From assembly GCF_001444405.1 (NCBI RefSeq), contig NZ_CP013187.1, forward strand, positions 2,914,001 through 2,978,000: 64,000 bases of DNA. Reading direction: 5' to 3'. Source of the stretch: Pseudoalteromonas phenolica. Its GTDB lineage: Bacteria > Pseudomonadota > Gammaproteobacteria > Enterobacterales > Alteromonadaceae. Made by a program: the position numbers and the translations under genes. The notes beneath the pieces are model-generated. The model saw nothing but the letters and a program-made list of their open reading frames with translations. It had not been told where the DNA came from and did no database searches. Position 1 is the first letter of the stretch; each line of letters begins with the position of its first letter. This document shows positions 42,179 through 50,549 of this stretch, one piece after another.

Positions 42179-43135
42179 ATGGCTTTATCATTACAAGAGA
42201 AAATTTTGGACCCTAATCAAGGCGTATATTTAATTGGTACTACTCCGCCAAAGATGGGAACTGATGAAGCACAAGTCAAAACCATTGCACAAAAGCTACT
42301 TGGCCGTTTACATGAAATTGAATATGACGGTGTCGTTATTTACGACATTCAAGATGAAAGTAGTCGAACTCAAGTACCGCGCCCTTTTCCGTTTAAGCAC
42401 ACTGTAGATCCATGTGAGTATAGCCAGCTCGTTAAAGAGCTATCACAACTTGATGTCATCACCTATAAAAGTGTGGCGCAGCGTGAAGCAAACGAATTTC
42501 ATCAGTGGCTAGATAATACAAAGAGCAAGCACGGCTTGAATAACTTGGTTTTAGTAGGCAGCCCTTCTTCAAACGGCGACGTAAAATTAAGTCTACCTAA
42601 AGCGTATGAAACTATCGAAGCGCACCCGGATGACTTTTTCTTAGGTGGTGTAACGATTGCTGAGCGTCATGCAAATAAGCGAAATGAACATGAGCGTTTA
42701 TTAGAGAAAACAGCACAAGGGTGTGAATTCTTTATTTCTCAAGCTGTTTACAACGCGCAAGCAACAATTGATTTAATCACCAGCTACGCACGCAGTTGCC
42801 GTCAACAAGGGCTAGAGCCAAAGCGTATTATTCTTACGTTTACGCCATGTGGTGGCGAAAAGACGCTGCAGTTTATGGAATGGTTAGGTATTTCAGTTCC
42901 TGAAGCAACTAAATGGCGCATGCTTGACTCGCAAAACCCGTTAAGCGAATCAATCCGCATCTGTCGTGAGAATTTAGACCTGATCATTCAAAGCTGTGCG
43001 CATCTGAATGTACCACTTGGTTTGAATATTGAAAGCCTGACCAATCGTAAAGAAGAAATTGACGCATCAATTAATTTATATCGCTTATTAAAAGCAACGA
43101 TGGAACTTAATCTTGCAGAAAAACAAATAGCCTAA
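42179..43135 (+). CDS. Methylenetetrahydrofolate reductase-like protein under MetJ control
   Basis: A 318-residue protein that reads as a divergent member of the MTHFR/FAD-linked TIM-barrel family: GTTPPK near the start, LVLVGSPSS, GGVTIAERH, GCEFFISQAVY and a C-terminal GLNIESLTNR segment. These occupy the places of the MetF FAD- and folate-binding strands, but the match to MetF is distant. The open frame begins at 42131, only 3 bases after the MetJ box; I choose the ATG at 42179 (MALSLQEK) because the leader must follow the promoter. The perfect MetJ box argues for a role in methionine or one-carbon metabolism. Confidence 0.7.
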   Translation: MALSLQEKILDPNQGVYLIGTTPPKMGTDEAQVKTIAQKLLGRLHEIEYDGVVIYDIQDESSRTQVPRPFPFKHTVDPCEYSQLVKELSQLDVITYKSVAQREANEFHQWLDNTKSKHGLNNLVLVGSPSSNGDVKLSLPKAYETIEAHPDDFFLGGVTIAERHANKRNEHERLLEKTAQGCEFFISQAVYNAQATIDLITSYARSCRQQGLEPKRIILTFTPCGGEKTLQFMEWLGISVPEATKWRMLDSQNPLSESIRICRENLDLIIQSCAHLNVPLGLNIESLTNRKEEIDASINLYRLLKATMELNLAEKQIA

Positions 43136-43171
43136 TTAGACTAAAGAACAACTAAATAACATCAATTCTCA

Positions 43172-43211
43172 GTCGCATTATCATTGATAGTGCGACCTGT
43201 CTGTGTATAAT
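43172..43211 (+). promoter_or_regulatory. Dyad-containing promoter of the PepSY operon
   Basis: TTGATA (43184-43189), a 16-bp spacer and a perfect TATAAT (43206-43211). An 11-bp-arm inverted repeat, GTCGCATTATC (43172-43182) and GATAGTGCGAC (43186-43196) with one G-T pair, covers the minus-35 box. Its centre (CATTATCATTGATAG) partly resembles a Fur box, which would fit an iron-uptake operon. Confidence 0.65.
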
Positions 43212-43251
43212 CTGTCCCTCTTTTTACAATCAACTATACATGGAGTGAGTA

Positions 43252-43506
43252 GTGCTATTCGTTTTATTAATGTTAATAGCAACTGGGGTATTTTTTATAT
43301 ACGCGTCTAATCGGCATCAGTTGGCTTTAAGCAACCCCCTATCTAAAAAGTGTAAACTACTCGGTTATTTACTTTTAATCATCTCTGTTGTGATCCCTCC
43401 TTTGATCTTCAGTGGTGCGGCAAACATCTTTATGTGGCTCATGCTTGTTATGCTTGGTCTGATCATCGTGCCTATTTCTAGTTTTTGGTTAAGGAGATTA
43501 CGATGA
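43252..43506 (+). CDS. Small inner-membrane protein, DUF3325-like, first gene of the PepSY operon
   Basis: An 84-residue protein with three membrane spans (about 2-18, 36-54, 59-79) and a basic end (WLRRLR). Its length and pattern (RHQLALSNPLSKKCKLLGYL) resemble the DUF3325 group found beside iron-uptake PepSY proteins; this is recalled, not searched. The start is GTG with GGAGTGAG upstream. Its stop overlaps the next start (ATGA), so translation is coupled. Confidence 0.7.
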   Translation: MLFVLLMLIATGVFFIYASNRHQLALSNPLSKKCKLLGYLLLIISVVIPPLIFSGAANIFMWLMLVMLGLIIVPISSFWLRRLR

Positions 43507-43817
43507 GTCAAGTTACCCAAAAAATTCAGCCTCAATGGTGGGGAAAAACAGCTGTCGGAGTTTTTCTGGGCTTAGCGTTAAGTTATGGCATTGTGGCGTT
43601 AATCGTGTGGTTTGGCCCTGACGGCATTAATGGCCAGCTCAGCGATCAACGGCTTTTCTGGAAAACACAATTTAACATGTGGATTGTCACTCCTATTTGG
43701 ATGCTTATCGTCAGCTTTATTTACATGTTCAAGACAACCAAACAGGCGTTTATTTCTCTGCTATCAGCAAATGTAATCATCTATACCGTATTTTTTGGCT
43801 TAAGGAGTATGCTATGA
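43503..43817 (+). CDS. Small inner-membrane protein, second gene of the PepSY operon
   Basis: A 104-residue protein with three membrane spans (about 18-38, 60-80, 82-102). It resembles the small iron-transport-associated membrane proteins (DUF3649-like) that accompany PepSY proteins; this is a pattern-level assignment. The ATG at 43503 follows AAGGAG and overlaps the preceding stop; its own stop overlaps the next ATG. The three genes therefore form a tight operon. Confidence 0.7.
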   Translation: MSQVTQKIQPQWWGKTAVGVFLGLALSYGIVALIVWFGPDGINGQLSDQRLFWKTQFNMWIVTPIWMLIVSFIYMFKTTKQAFISLLSANVIIYTVFFGLRSML

Positions 43818-45433
43818 AAATAAGAGCTGATATTGTTCGTACCTACCAAACACTTCATACATGGACGGGGATCACAACCGGACTCTTGTTATTTATAGGT
43901 TTCTTCGCGGGTGCATTAGTGATGTTTACTGATACCATAGATCAGTGGAGTACCCCTCCCTATAAGCAGTTTTCTCAAGTCAGTGATGGACAGCATCAAG
44001 AACTGTTAGATCATGTACTTGCGAACGAAGAAAAAGCCATCAATGCCGTTACTCTTCACTATTCAGAAAATCACTCTCCCATCACTTGGTATGAAGAAGG
44101 CAATGGCCGCGGTGTTAATGTTAACGAACAAGTCTGGCATGCAGGCTTCAATGAACATGGTGAAATAAATAAAGAACTCAGTCAGGTCAATCACCTTTCT
44201 GGCCTACTCGACTATTTGCACCAAACAGGCGGTATTTTTGGCGAAATAGGTCACCACTTATTTGGTGGTTATATTCTTGGCATAGCATCCTTTTTGTATT
44301 TTATTGCTTTAATTTCAGGGTTAATCTTTTTGTTGCCTACCCTGGTAAAAAGCTTCTTTGCACTGAGAAAAGACAAATCGGCAAGCCGATTTTGGCTCGA
44401 TAGTCATAATTTAATTGGCGTGAGCAGCTTACCTTTTCATATCGTGATTGCTTTTACTGTATTTGTTTTTGCATTCCATGACTTTTTATATGGTGGGCTG
44501 TTTGGCGTATATGGAGAGAAAAAACTATTTCCAGAACAGCAAAAGTCTGAATACCAATACAATGTAAAAGAACTGCCTAAGCTAAATGAAATCACAGAAA
44601 AAATAGAGGCGTATGCTCCAGGCTATCAAATTGAGCGTATTACATTATCTCGACTAAATACCACCAGACCAAGCGCTTCCGTGAATATTACGCACCCAAG
44701 AGAGATGATGCGTGGACCGACGACTGATTTTATTTTTATGCATCCTTATACACTAGAAATCAATGCCAGTAGTATACAAGGTGGCGACCAAGGAGTTTGG
44801 GTAAGTATTGTCTCTTCGATGTTTGCTCTGCACTTCGGTAGTTATGGCGGCACACTTGGACAATGGGCTTATTTTGTTATGGGCTTACTCGGTGCACTGT
44901 TGTTTTATACCGGCAATTTGCTATGGATTGAAAAACGCAGAAGACAAAAGCAAGCGACACAATCTAAATCAAATCTTGTACTGGCCAAATTAACTGTAGG
45001 TATCGCACTGGGCTGTATTTGTGCTATCTCACTTGCATTTGCAACCACAAAATGGATTAGCTTAACATCACTAAACGTGAATATTGCCTATCTTTGGCTG
45101 TACTACCTGACTTTCTTTGCAGTGGTCATAGCAGCTTTTATCAAGGGCCCTTCTATTACAGCCATTTATACGCTAAAAATCAGCGCAATATTGTGTCTAA
45201 TCGTACCACTTAACTCTTTGATTGCGCTTTTACTACCTAGCCTTGGGCTTTGGTATGCGGATAGTTTTGGTGAAATCATGTTGGAAGTGATGACACTTCC
45301 CTTTGCTTGGTTCTTCTATGTATGCGCAAGCAAAGTTACCAAAAGAGCTTATAACGGAGAAAAAAATAGTGTTTGGTATGTGTCAGAGAAAACAACACAT
45401 GCAACGAACGAAGAATTAGTCGTTAATAGCTAA
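43814..45433 (+). CDS. PepSY-domain transmembrane protein (iron-uptake reductase type)
   Basis: A 539-residue inner-membrane protein. The first span begins TYQTLHTWTGITTGLLLFIG, typical of PepSY_TM proteins. A periplasmic PepSY-like region follows, then His-containing spans (HLFGGYILG, DSHNLIGVSSLPFHIVIA), and a last cluster of spans after residue 340, ending with about four helices. Relatives reduce ferric siderophores or support TonB-linked iron import. The ATG at 43814 follows AAGGAG and overlaps the previous stop. A strong terminator follows. No TonB receptor lies next to it in this window. Confidence 0.85.
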   Translation: MKIRADIVRTYQTLHTWTGITTGLLLFIGFFAGALVMFTDTIDQWSTPPYKQFSQVSDGQHQELLDHVLANEEKAINAVTLHYSENHSPITWYEEGNGRGVNVNEQVWHAGFNEHGEINKELSQVNHLSGLLDYLHQTGGIFGEIGHHLFGGYILGIASFLYFIALISGLIFLLPTLVKSFFALRKDKSASRFWLDSHNLIGVSSLPFHIVIAFTVFVFAFHDFLYGGLFGVYGEKKLFPEQQKSEYQYNVKELPKLNEITEKIEAYAPGYQIERITLSRLNTTRPSASVNITHPREMMRGPTTDFIFMHPYTLEINASSIQGGDQGVWVSIVSSMFALHFGSYGGTLGQWAYFVMGLLGALLFYTGNLLWIEKRRRQKQATQSKSNLVLAKLTVGIALGCICAISLAFATTKWISLTSLNVNIAYLWLYYLTFFAVVIAAFIKGPSITAIYTLKISAILCLIVPLNSLIALLLPSLGLWYADSFGEIMLEVMTLPFAWFFYVCASKVTKRAYNGEKNSVWYVSEKTTHATNEELVVNS

Positions 45434-45464
45434 AAACAGGGCGTTTAATCATCATATTAAAAAC

Positions 45465-45496
45465 AAAAAAGCCATTCAAAATTGAATGGCTTTTTT
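45465..45496. terminator. Bidirectional terminator after the PepSY operon
   Basis: AAAAAAGCCATTCAA (45465-45479) pairs perfectly with TTGAATGGCTTTTTT (45482-45496). Confidence 0.93.
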
Positions 45497-45502
45497 GTTT
45501 TT

Positions 45503-45595
45503 TAGGGCGTGTTTATCTTTGAGGTATGAATTTTATTCAAATCAAAGGCTTTCAATACGCGAAATGAGTTACGAAGCAAAGGTCAACACGCCCTA
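45503..45595. mobile_element. 93-bp MITE-like element
   Basis: Perfect 11-bp terminal inverted repeats TAGGGCGTGTT (45503-45513) and AACACGCCCTA (45585-45595) enclose 71 bp without a gene. The outermost TA at each end could be a TA target duplication. It sits between a terminator and the stop codon of the HDOD gene, 4 bp from the latter. Confidence 0.7.
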
Positions 45596-45599
45596 GTTA

Positions 45600-46439
45600 T
45601 TAAGCGAACATACTCTTCACATCTTCAAGTGTTGATAGATACTCATCACTGGTAAACATCTCTAAAGAGTTAATTACACTCTTATCCTCATACATTTTTA
45701 ATGACGCAGCTTTGTCAGAAACTTGTAAAATACCCTCAGCAATTGCACCAACGCGAATAAAGTCTACATAACACACATGCTCAGGCTTATAATTTGGGTT
45801 TGACCAGCTTTCTGCAACCTCAACAAACTCATCAGTAAAGCCCCATTCACGCATAATAGAACCACCTATTTTACCTGCTAATTTTTGAATGGCATGCGCT
45901 AAGAAGCTTGGGTTTGCAAACACTTCAGGGTGACGTTCTGCTTCAGTTAAGATAGGTAAAACACCAATATTAAATACTAGAGATGCAAGAGTGATGGTGT
46001 CTTTATTTAGTGATGTATGTTTATTGAGACGCAAATAAAAGTCCATACAGGTTATTGCTTGGCAAGCTACTTTTAATGTTTTCTGCCAAGCTTTATCCAT
46101 ATAGGTTTTTATCAACTTGTTATTCGAAACAAACAGCTGCTCCATTGCCATAGCTGTTGCTATATTTTTGATTTGTCTAAGACCTATTCGGGTCACAGCC
46201 TGATTTAGCGTATTTACTTTTACAGAACGCCCCATAAACGCACTGTTTGCCACCTTAATCATGCGTGCAGCAAGCGCAGGATCTTGTGAAATCACATCAG
46301 CCATTTGCATCAAGTTTACATCGGGGTCATCAGCAGCTTGTCTCACCTTAACTGCAATTTCTGGTAATGTTGGTAACACCAAGGTGTCGTTATTAATCCT
46401 ATCTATTAGGATCGTCAATAATGCATTTTCTGTAGACAT
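45600..46439 (-). CDS. HDOD-domain signalling protein
   Basis: A 279-residue cytoplasmic protein made almost wholly of an HDOD domain: LPTLPEIAVKVRQAADDPDV near residues 23-42, then DPALAARMIKVANSAFMG, then AVTRIGLRQIKNIATAMAM. The catalytic HD pair of the parent fold is not apparent, as usual for HDOD proteins, which act as signalling scaffolds. No GGDEF, EAL or receiver domain is attached. GAGGGAC precedes the ATG (46437-46439). Confidence 0.88.
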   Translation of the reverse strand: MSTENALLTILIDRINNDTLVLPTLPEIAVKVRQAADDPDVNLMQMADVISQDPALAARMIKVANSAFMGRSVKVNTLNQAVTRIGLRQIKNIATAMAMEQLFVSNNKLIKTYMDKAWQKTLKVACQAITCMDFYLRLNKHTSLNKDTITLASLVFNIGVLPILTEAERHPEVFANPSFLAHAIQKLAGKIGGSIMREWGFTDEFVEVAESWSNPNYKPEHVCYVDFIRVGAIAEGILQVSDKAASLKMYEDKSVINSLEMFTSDEYLSTLEDVKSMFA

Positions 46440-46842
46440 AAGCTAAAGTCCCTCGAGTAACGTATGATACGCGCAAACGTATTGTTTTTTTATACCCTTA
46501 TTATTTACTTAGCTGGGTATATGACTAACAAATCTATATCAATAAATTGTTATGCTTTAAAGAAAATATAGTCACATAAGAGGACCTTTAGCAACTTTTA
46601 TCTCGCAACAATAAAAAATTTCACACATCAAGAAACAGAGCATAATCATGAAACTAGTGAAAGTTAGTTGCAATTAACCTACTCATCCCTAATCTGTTGT
46701 TTGTTTAATGAAAGTAGTTACCAACTCGACTTACATTCATCACATTTAAAGCGCTTACATCCATTACATAAGCCCACCTTTACTAAGTAAAGCACCTTAC
46801 AAAACATAGCAAATTTTACGTCTAAAAAAGCGTTCGACTTAC
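46440..46842. other. 403-bp gap with no supported gene
   Basis: AT-rich sequence with the HDOD promoter at its left end. I found only very short open frames and no clear hairpin with a T-run. Confidence 0.5.
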
Positions 46843-47253
46843 TTAGTTTTTAAATTTCTGAGTCAGATATTGTTTTGCTATTTTTGACCCTTGTCCAGCC
46901 TTTTCAACTGTCGCCAAGCTATCAAAGTCTGTGACATCCACATCTTTTCTGTATTCTCTAAAAAAATTGATTATCTTTTCAGGAAAAAGAAAGTAACCAC
47001 GATAACGACACTTTTTTTCAATCAAAATAACAAAAGTACGGATTGATACATACGCCACCCAGACCAATATTGGCGCAAAGAAAACCGGCAGGAGTTTAAT
47101 TAGCCAGATTGACAAGCCTAAGCAGACTAAGCACTTCGCTTTTATTTTCCACTCACCGGGAAAACCATAAAACTCAAAATAGTCGAGTCGATTTAAATAC
47201 CACTTGCCGATTTTAGTGCCGGTTTCATTTTGATATTTATACTCACGACTCAT
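46843..47253 (-). CDS. Hypothetical membrane protein
   Basis: A 136-residue protein with a polar N-terminus (about 1-38), a hydrophobic region of one long or two short spans (about 42-77), and a charged basic/acidic C-terminal cytoplasmic tail. I do not recognise it. AGGAAGT precedes the ATG (47251-47253). It lies 30 bp downstream of the HIT gene on the same strand and is probably co-transcribed with it. Confidence 0.65.
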   Translation of the reverse strand: MSREYKYQNETGTKIGKWYLNRLDYFEFYGFPGEWKIKAKCLVCLGLSIWLIKLLPVFFAPILVWVAYVSIRTFVILIEKKCRYRGYFLFPEKIINFFREYRKDVDVTDFDSLATVEKAGQGSKIAKQYLTQKFKN

Positions 47254-47283
47254 ACTTTTACTTCCTATAGATTTAATTAGAAG

Positions 47284-47673
47284 CTAGAACACCTTCTTCA
47301 GCTCAGCAATTTGCTCGTCGGTATAAGGCTTAGCTGGGTGGAGACCCCACACAGGTTTTGGCCAAGCAACATCATTTGTAAAGCGAGCGATATGATGAAC
47401 ATGTAGCTGAGGGACCATATTACCTAGCGCTCCGACATTGAGCTTATCTGGGCTAAATACCGCTTGTAATGTGCGGCTTAGCTGGGCCGACTCTTGCCAA
47501 AACTGCGCTTGCAGTTTGTCATCTAAATCAATGATTTCACGGCAGCCTTCAACACGGGGAACGAGAATAAACCAAGGGTACTGACTGTCGTTCATTAAGA
47601 GTACTTTACACAGTGACCAATCAGCCAGTTCAATGCAATCTCGTTGTAATTCAGGCGCTAATTCAAATGCCAT
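47284..47673 (-). CDS. HIT-family nucleotide hydrolase/transferase-like protein
   Basis: A 129-residue protein of the histidine-triad superfamily. The segment VPQLHVHHIARF contains His91, His93 and His94 in the triad region, preceded by LNVGALGNM. WFILVPRVEG earlier is also family-typical. HIT proteins cleave or transfer nucleoside phosphoramidates and dinucleoside polyphosphates; the substrate here is unknown. Pro/Trp-rich WPKPVWGLHP follows the triad. The small membrane gene is the likely operon partner. Confidence 0.85.
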   Translation of the reverse strand: MAFELAPELQRDCIELADWSLCKVLLMNDSQYPWFILVPRVEGCREIIDLDDKLQAQFWQESAQLSRTLQAVFSPDKLNVGALGNMVPQLHVHHIARFTNDVAWPKPVWGLHPAKPYTDEQIAELKKVF

Positions 47674-47781
47674 AATAAAAATCCTCTTTCAATTATGTTG
47701 TTCACTTTATCCTAATACATTGCCAATGCCCATGCTTGCCGTTACCATCGCTCTACTTTTAATAACTAACAAGGTGATTTT

Positions 47782-50004
47782 GTGCGCATTACATTCAAAT
47801 CAATGGCGCTAAGCTTACCGTTAATGGCCGCTGCAACCACAGCCGTTGCTCAACCATTAACCCTTGAGCGTATTTTTGATGATCCAGGTTTGGCTGGTAA
47901 AGCCCCTGTGCAACTTAAGTTTTCTCCTGACGGCAGTCGTGTTACTTATCTACAAGGTAAAGTGGATGACTACAACCGTTATGATTTATGGGAATACAAC
48001 TTAAAAGACAACACAAATCGCCTATTAGTTGACTCTCAAGCACTTTTCTCAGGTCCTGAAACCTTGTCTGACGAAGAGAAAGCTCGTCGTGAACGTCAGC
48101 GTATTTTTGGTCGTGGTATTTTAGAATACAAATGGTCAGCGGATGGTAAAGCATTACTTTTTCCACTTAATGGCGACTTGTACTACTACCAAATCGCATC
48201 TGGCAAAAGCCGTAAGCTAACTAATACTGAAGCGTTTGAGACCGATGCCCGTTTCTCGCCAAAAGGTAACTTTGTTTCGTTCATTCGTGAGCAAAACCTA
48301 TATGCCTTAGAGTTGAGTTCAGGTAAAGAAATTCAATTGAGCAAAGACGGTGGCGGCACCATTAAAAATGGTATGGCTGAGTTCGTAGCGCAAGAAGAAA
48401 TGAGCCGTATGACGGGTTACTGGTGGTCAGGTGATGAGAGCAAAATTGCTTTCACCCGTATCGACGAAAGCCCAGTACAAGAAGCCATTCGTAATGAAAT
48501 CTACGCTGACGAAGTAAAGCTATTCAACCAACGTTACCCGTTCACGGGCACACCAAACGTAGAAATTGAACTGGGTGTGGTAAAGCTGAACGATCAAAAA
48601 GTGGATTGGATTGACCTTGGCGAAGACAAAGATATTTATATTGCCCGCGCAAAATGGCTAAAAGACAATAAAACACTGTCTTACCAATGGCAGAACCGCT
48701 CTCAGCAGAAACTTGAATTACGTTTCTACGACAGCAAGCGCAAAACACAAAAAGTGGCACTGACTGAAACCAGCGATACGTGGATTAACTTGCACTTTGA
48801 CCTTCACTTCTTAAAAGACAAAAAGCATTTTGTTTGGGCCTCAGAGCGCGATGGCTTTAAGCACCTTTACTTATATCGCACAGACGGCACGCTTATTCGC
48901 CAAATCACAAAAGGTGATTGGATTGTTGAAAGCATCAAGGCAATCGATGAGAAAAAAGGCATTGTTTACTTCTCTGGTCGTAAAGATACGCCATTAGAAA
49001 GCCACCTTTACAGCGTACCGCTATTCAAAAAAGGTCATATCACTCGCATCACTCAACCAGGTAGCTTCCACCGTGTAGTTGTAGCAAAAGACGCGAAAAC
49101 CTTTATCGATAAGAGCTCATCAGTAAACAAACCAAGTTCTGTCGCTTTACGTAAAGTGAACGGTGATTTCATCACTTGGTTAGAAGAAAACAAGCTAGAT
49201 GACAAGCACCCTCTTACACCTTACCTAAGTAACTTAGTTGAGCCAGAATACGGTACGCTTAAAGCTGAAGATGGTCAGCTAATGCACTACCGTATCTTCA
49301 AACCTGCGAACATGGAAAAAGGTAAGAAGCACCCTGTTATGGTTAACGTTTACGGCGGTCCACACGCACAACGTGTAACTAATAGCTGGCGTAGCAAAAA
49401 CTTATACTTCCAATACATGGCGCAACAAGGTTATGTGATCTTCCAATTAGATAACCGTGGTTCGTACAACCGTGGTAAAAAGTTTGAAGATCCTATCTAC
49501 AAGTATCTAGGCGAAGTTGAAGTACAAGATCAGATCCGCGGCGTTGAGTTCTTACGCACACTAGATTATGTCGATGCAAACCGCATTGGTATCTATGGTC
49601 ACAGTTACGGTGGTTACATGGCGCTTATGACCATGTTCAAAGCTGGCGACTACTTCCAAGCAGGTGTTTCTGGTGCACCAGTAACTGATTGGGCGCTGTA
49701 TGACACACACTACACTGAGCGTTATTTAGGCCACCCTGCGACAAATGCAAAAGGCTACGAAATGAGTGCGGTATTCCCGTATGCTGATGGCCTAAAAGGT
49801 CCACTGATGATCTATCACGGTATGGCCGATGACAACGTATTATTTACACACGCAACTAAGCTATTTAAGCAACTGCAAGACGATGCTAAGCCATTTGAAA
49901 TGATGACTTATCCAGGGTCTAAGCACAGCTTGCGTGGTAAAAAAGTACAAACACACTTACACCAGACGATCACAAACTTCTTTAATCGTCACTTCAACAT
50001 GTAA
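47782..50004 (+). CDS. S9 family (dipeptidyl-peptidase IV-like) secreted peptidase
   Basis: A 740-residue periplasmic or secreted serine peptidase. Signal peptide of about 23 residues (ATTAVA/Q). An N-terminal beta-propeller (DPPIV_N type; EFVAQEEMSRMTGYWWS and ESPVQ are visible) precedes an alpha/beta-hydrolase domain. The catalytic triad is Ser608 (GHSYGGY), Asp683 (GMADDNV) and His715 (GSKHSL). The EE in the propeller (AQEEMSR) matches the double-Glu motif that binds the substrate N-terminus in DPP-IV, favouring cleavage after a penultimate Pro or Ala. The start is GTG with AAGGTGA upstream. Single-gene unit. Confidence 0.93.
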   Translation: MRITFKSMALSLPLMAAATTAVAQPLTLERIFDDPGLAGKAPVQLKFSPDGSRVTYLQGKVDDYNRYDLWEYNLKDNTNRLLVDSQALFSGPETLSDEEKARRERQRIFGRGILEYKWSADGKALLFPLNGDLYYYQIASGKSRKLTNTEAFETDARFSPKGNFVSFIREQNLYALELSSGKEIQLSKDGGGTIKNGMAEFVAQEEMSRMTGYWWSGDESKIAFTRIDESPVQEAIRNEIYADEVKLFNQRYPFTGTPNVEIELGVVKLNDQKVDWIDLGEDKDIYIARAKWLKDNKTLSYQWQNRSQQKLELRFYDSKRKTQKVALTETSDTWINLHFDLHFLKDKKHFVWASERDGFKHLYLYRTDGTLIRQITKGDWIVESIKAIDEKKGIVYFSGRKDTPLESHLYSVPLFKKGHITRITQPGSFHRVVVAKDAKTFIDKSSSVNKPSSVALRKVNGDFITWLEENKLDDKHPLTPYLSNLVEPEYGTLKAEDGQLMHYRIFKPANMEKGKKHPVMVNVYGGPHAQRVTNSWRSKNLYFQYMAQQGYVIFQLDNRGSYNRGKKFEDPIYKYLGEVEVQDQIRGVEFLRTLDYVDANRIGIYGHSYGGYMALMTMFKAGDYFQAGVSGAPVTDWALYDTHYTERYLGHPATNAKGYEMSAVFPYADGLKGPLMIYHGMADDNVLFTHATKLFKQLQDDAKPFEMMTYPGSKHSLRGKKVQTHLHQTITNFFNRHFNM

Positions 50005-50014
50005 AAGTTGTGCT

Positions 50015-50044
50015 AAGCCGTGACCTTTCAGGTTGCGGCTTTTT
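50015..50044 (+). terminator. Terminator of the S9 peptidase gene
   Basis: AAGCCG (50015-50020) pairs with CGGCTT (50036-50041), with an inner ACC/GGT, followed by T residues. It overlaps the 3' end of the convergent gtrA-like gene. Confidence 0.75.
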
Positions 50045-50414
50045 CATCTTTCTCAGAAAATACCCAAAACTTGCTAAAAGTATAATTCCCTAGCATAGCT
50101 ATTGTCGTGCCCACCGCAAAAGCCAAAAAGAGTGGCACAATCAAACTAAGGCAATAAAACACACTGATATTTACCATACCAAACAAGTGGCTCACCGATA
50201 GATGCCGAATAAGTTGTTTAAACCACCCAGAGTCATAGGTTGCAAAAGTAAAAAGACGATTGCCCAACCAAGTCACTATTGTGGCGCACCAAAAAGCACA
50301 TACCCGCGCAAGCAAACTCTCTATATTCATAAAAACCAGAAGATAAAATATCACTAGGTCGGCCACAAAACCGAGGACCCCCACCATGGCAAATTTAATA
50401 AACTGCTGACCCAA
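50028..50414 (-). CDS. GtrA-family membrane protein
   Basis: A 128-residue protein with four membrane spans and the GtrA family pattern (FIKFAMVGVLGFVADLVIFY, then VTWLGNRLFTF, then TIAMLGNYTFSKFWVF). GtrA-like proteins are thought to flip or channel undecaprenyl-phosphate-linked sugars across the inner membrane. The start is TTG with a GGAGATAGG region upstream. It is divergent from an operon with a GtrB/DPM1-like glycosyltransferase and an ArnT-like transferase, which fits a joint role in lipid-linked sugar transfer. Confidence 0.85.
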   Translation of the reverse strand: MGQQFIKFAMVGVLGFVADLVIFYLLVFMNIESLLARVCAFWCATIVTWLGNRLFTFATYDSGWFKQLIRHLSVSHLFGMVNISVFYCLSLIVPLFLAFAVGTTIAMLGNYTFSKFWVFSEKDEKAAT

Positions 50415-50487
50415 ACACCTATCTCCAAAATGACAAACACCGTTAAAAACTACAAAAAGGCAGGTCTAAAAAATGTCTACAACTGAG

Positions 50488-50505
50488 CGACATTTTTTCG
50501 ACATT
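50488..50505. promoter_or_regulatory. Direct repeat, candidate OmpR-family operator
   Basis: Two CGACATT copies (50488-50494 and 50499-50505) start 11 bp apart, one helical turn, the layout of OmpR/PmrA-type sites. An upstream AATGTC (50472-50477) forms an inverted repeat with the first copy. It lies between the divergent gtrA-like gene and the operon encoding an OmpR-family regulator. Confidence 0.5.
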
Positions 50506-50549
50506 CTCCTGTTTAAACTGTGCGTATTGAACAACTCGGAGTAGTCAAA

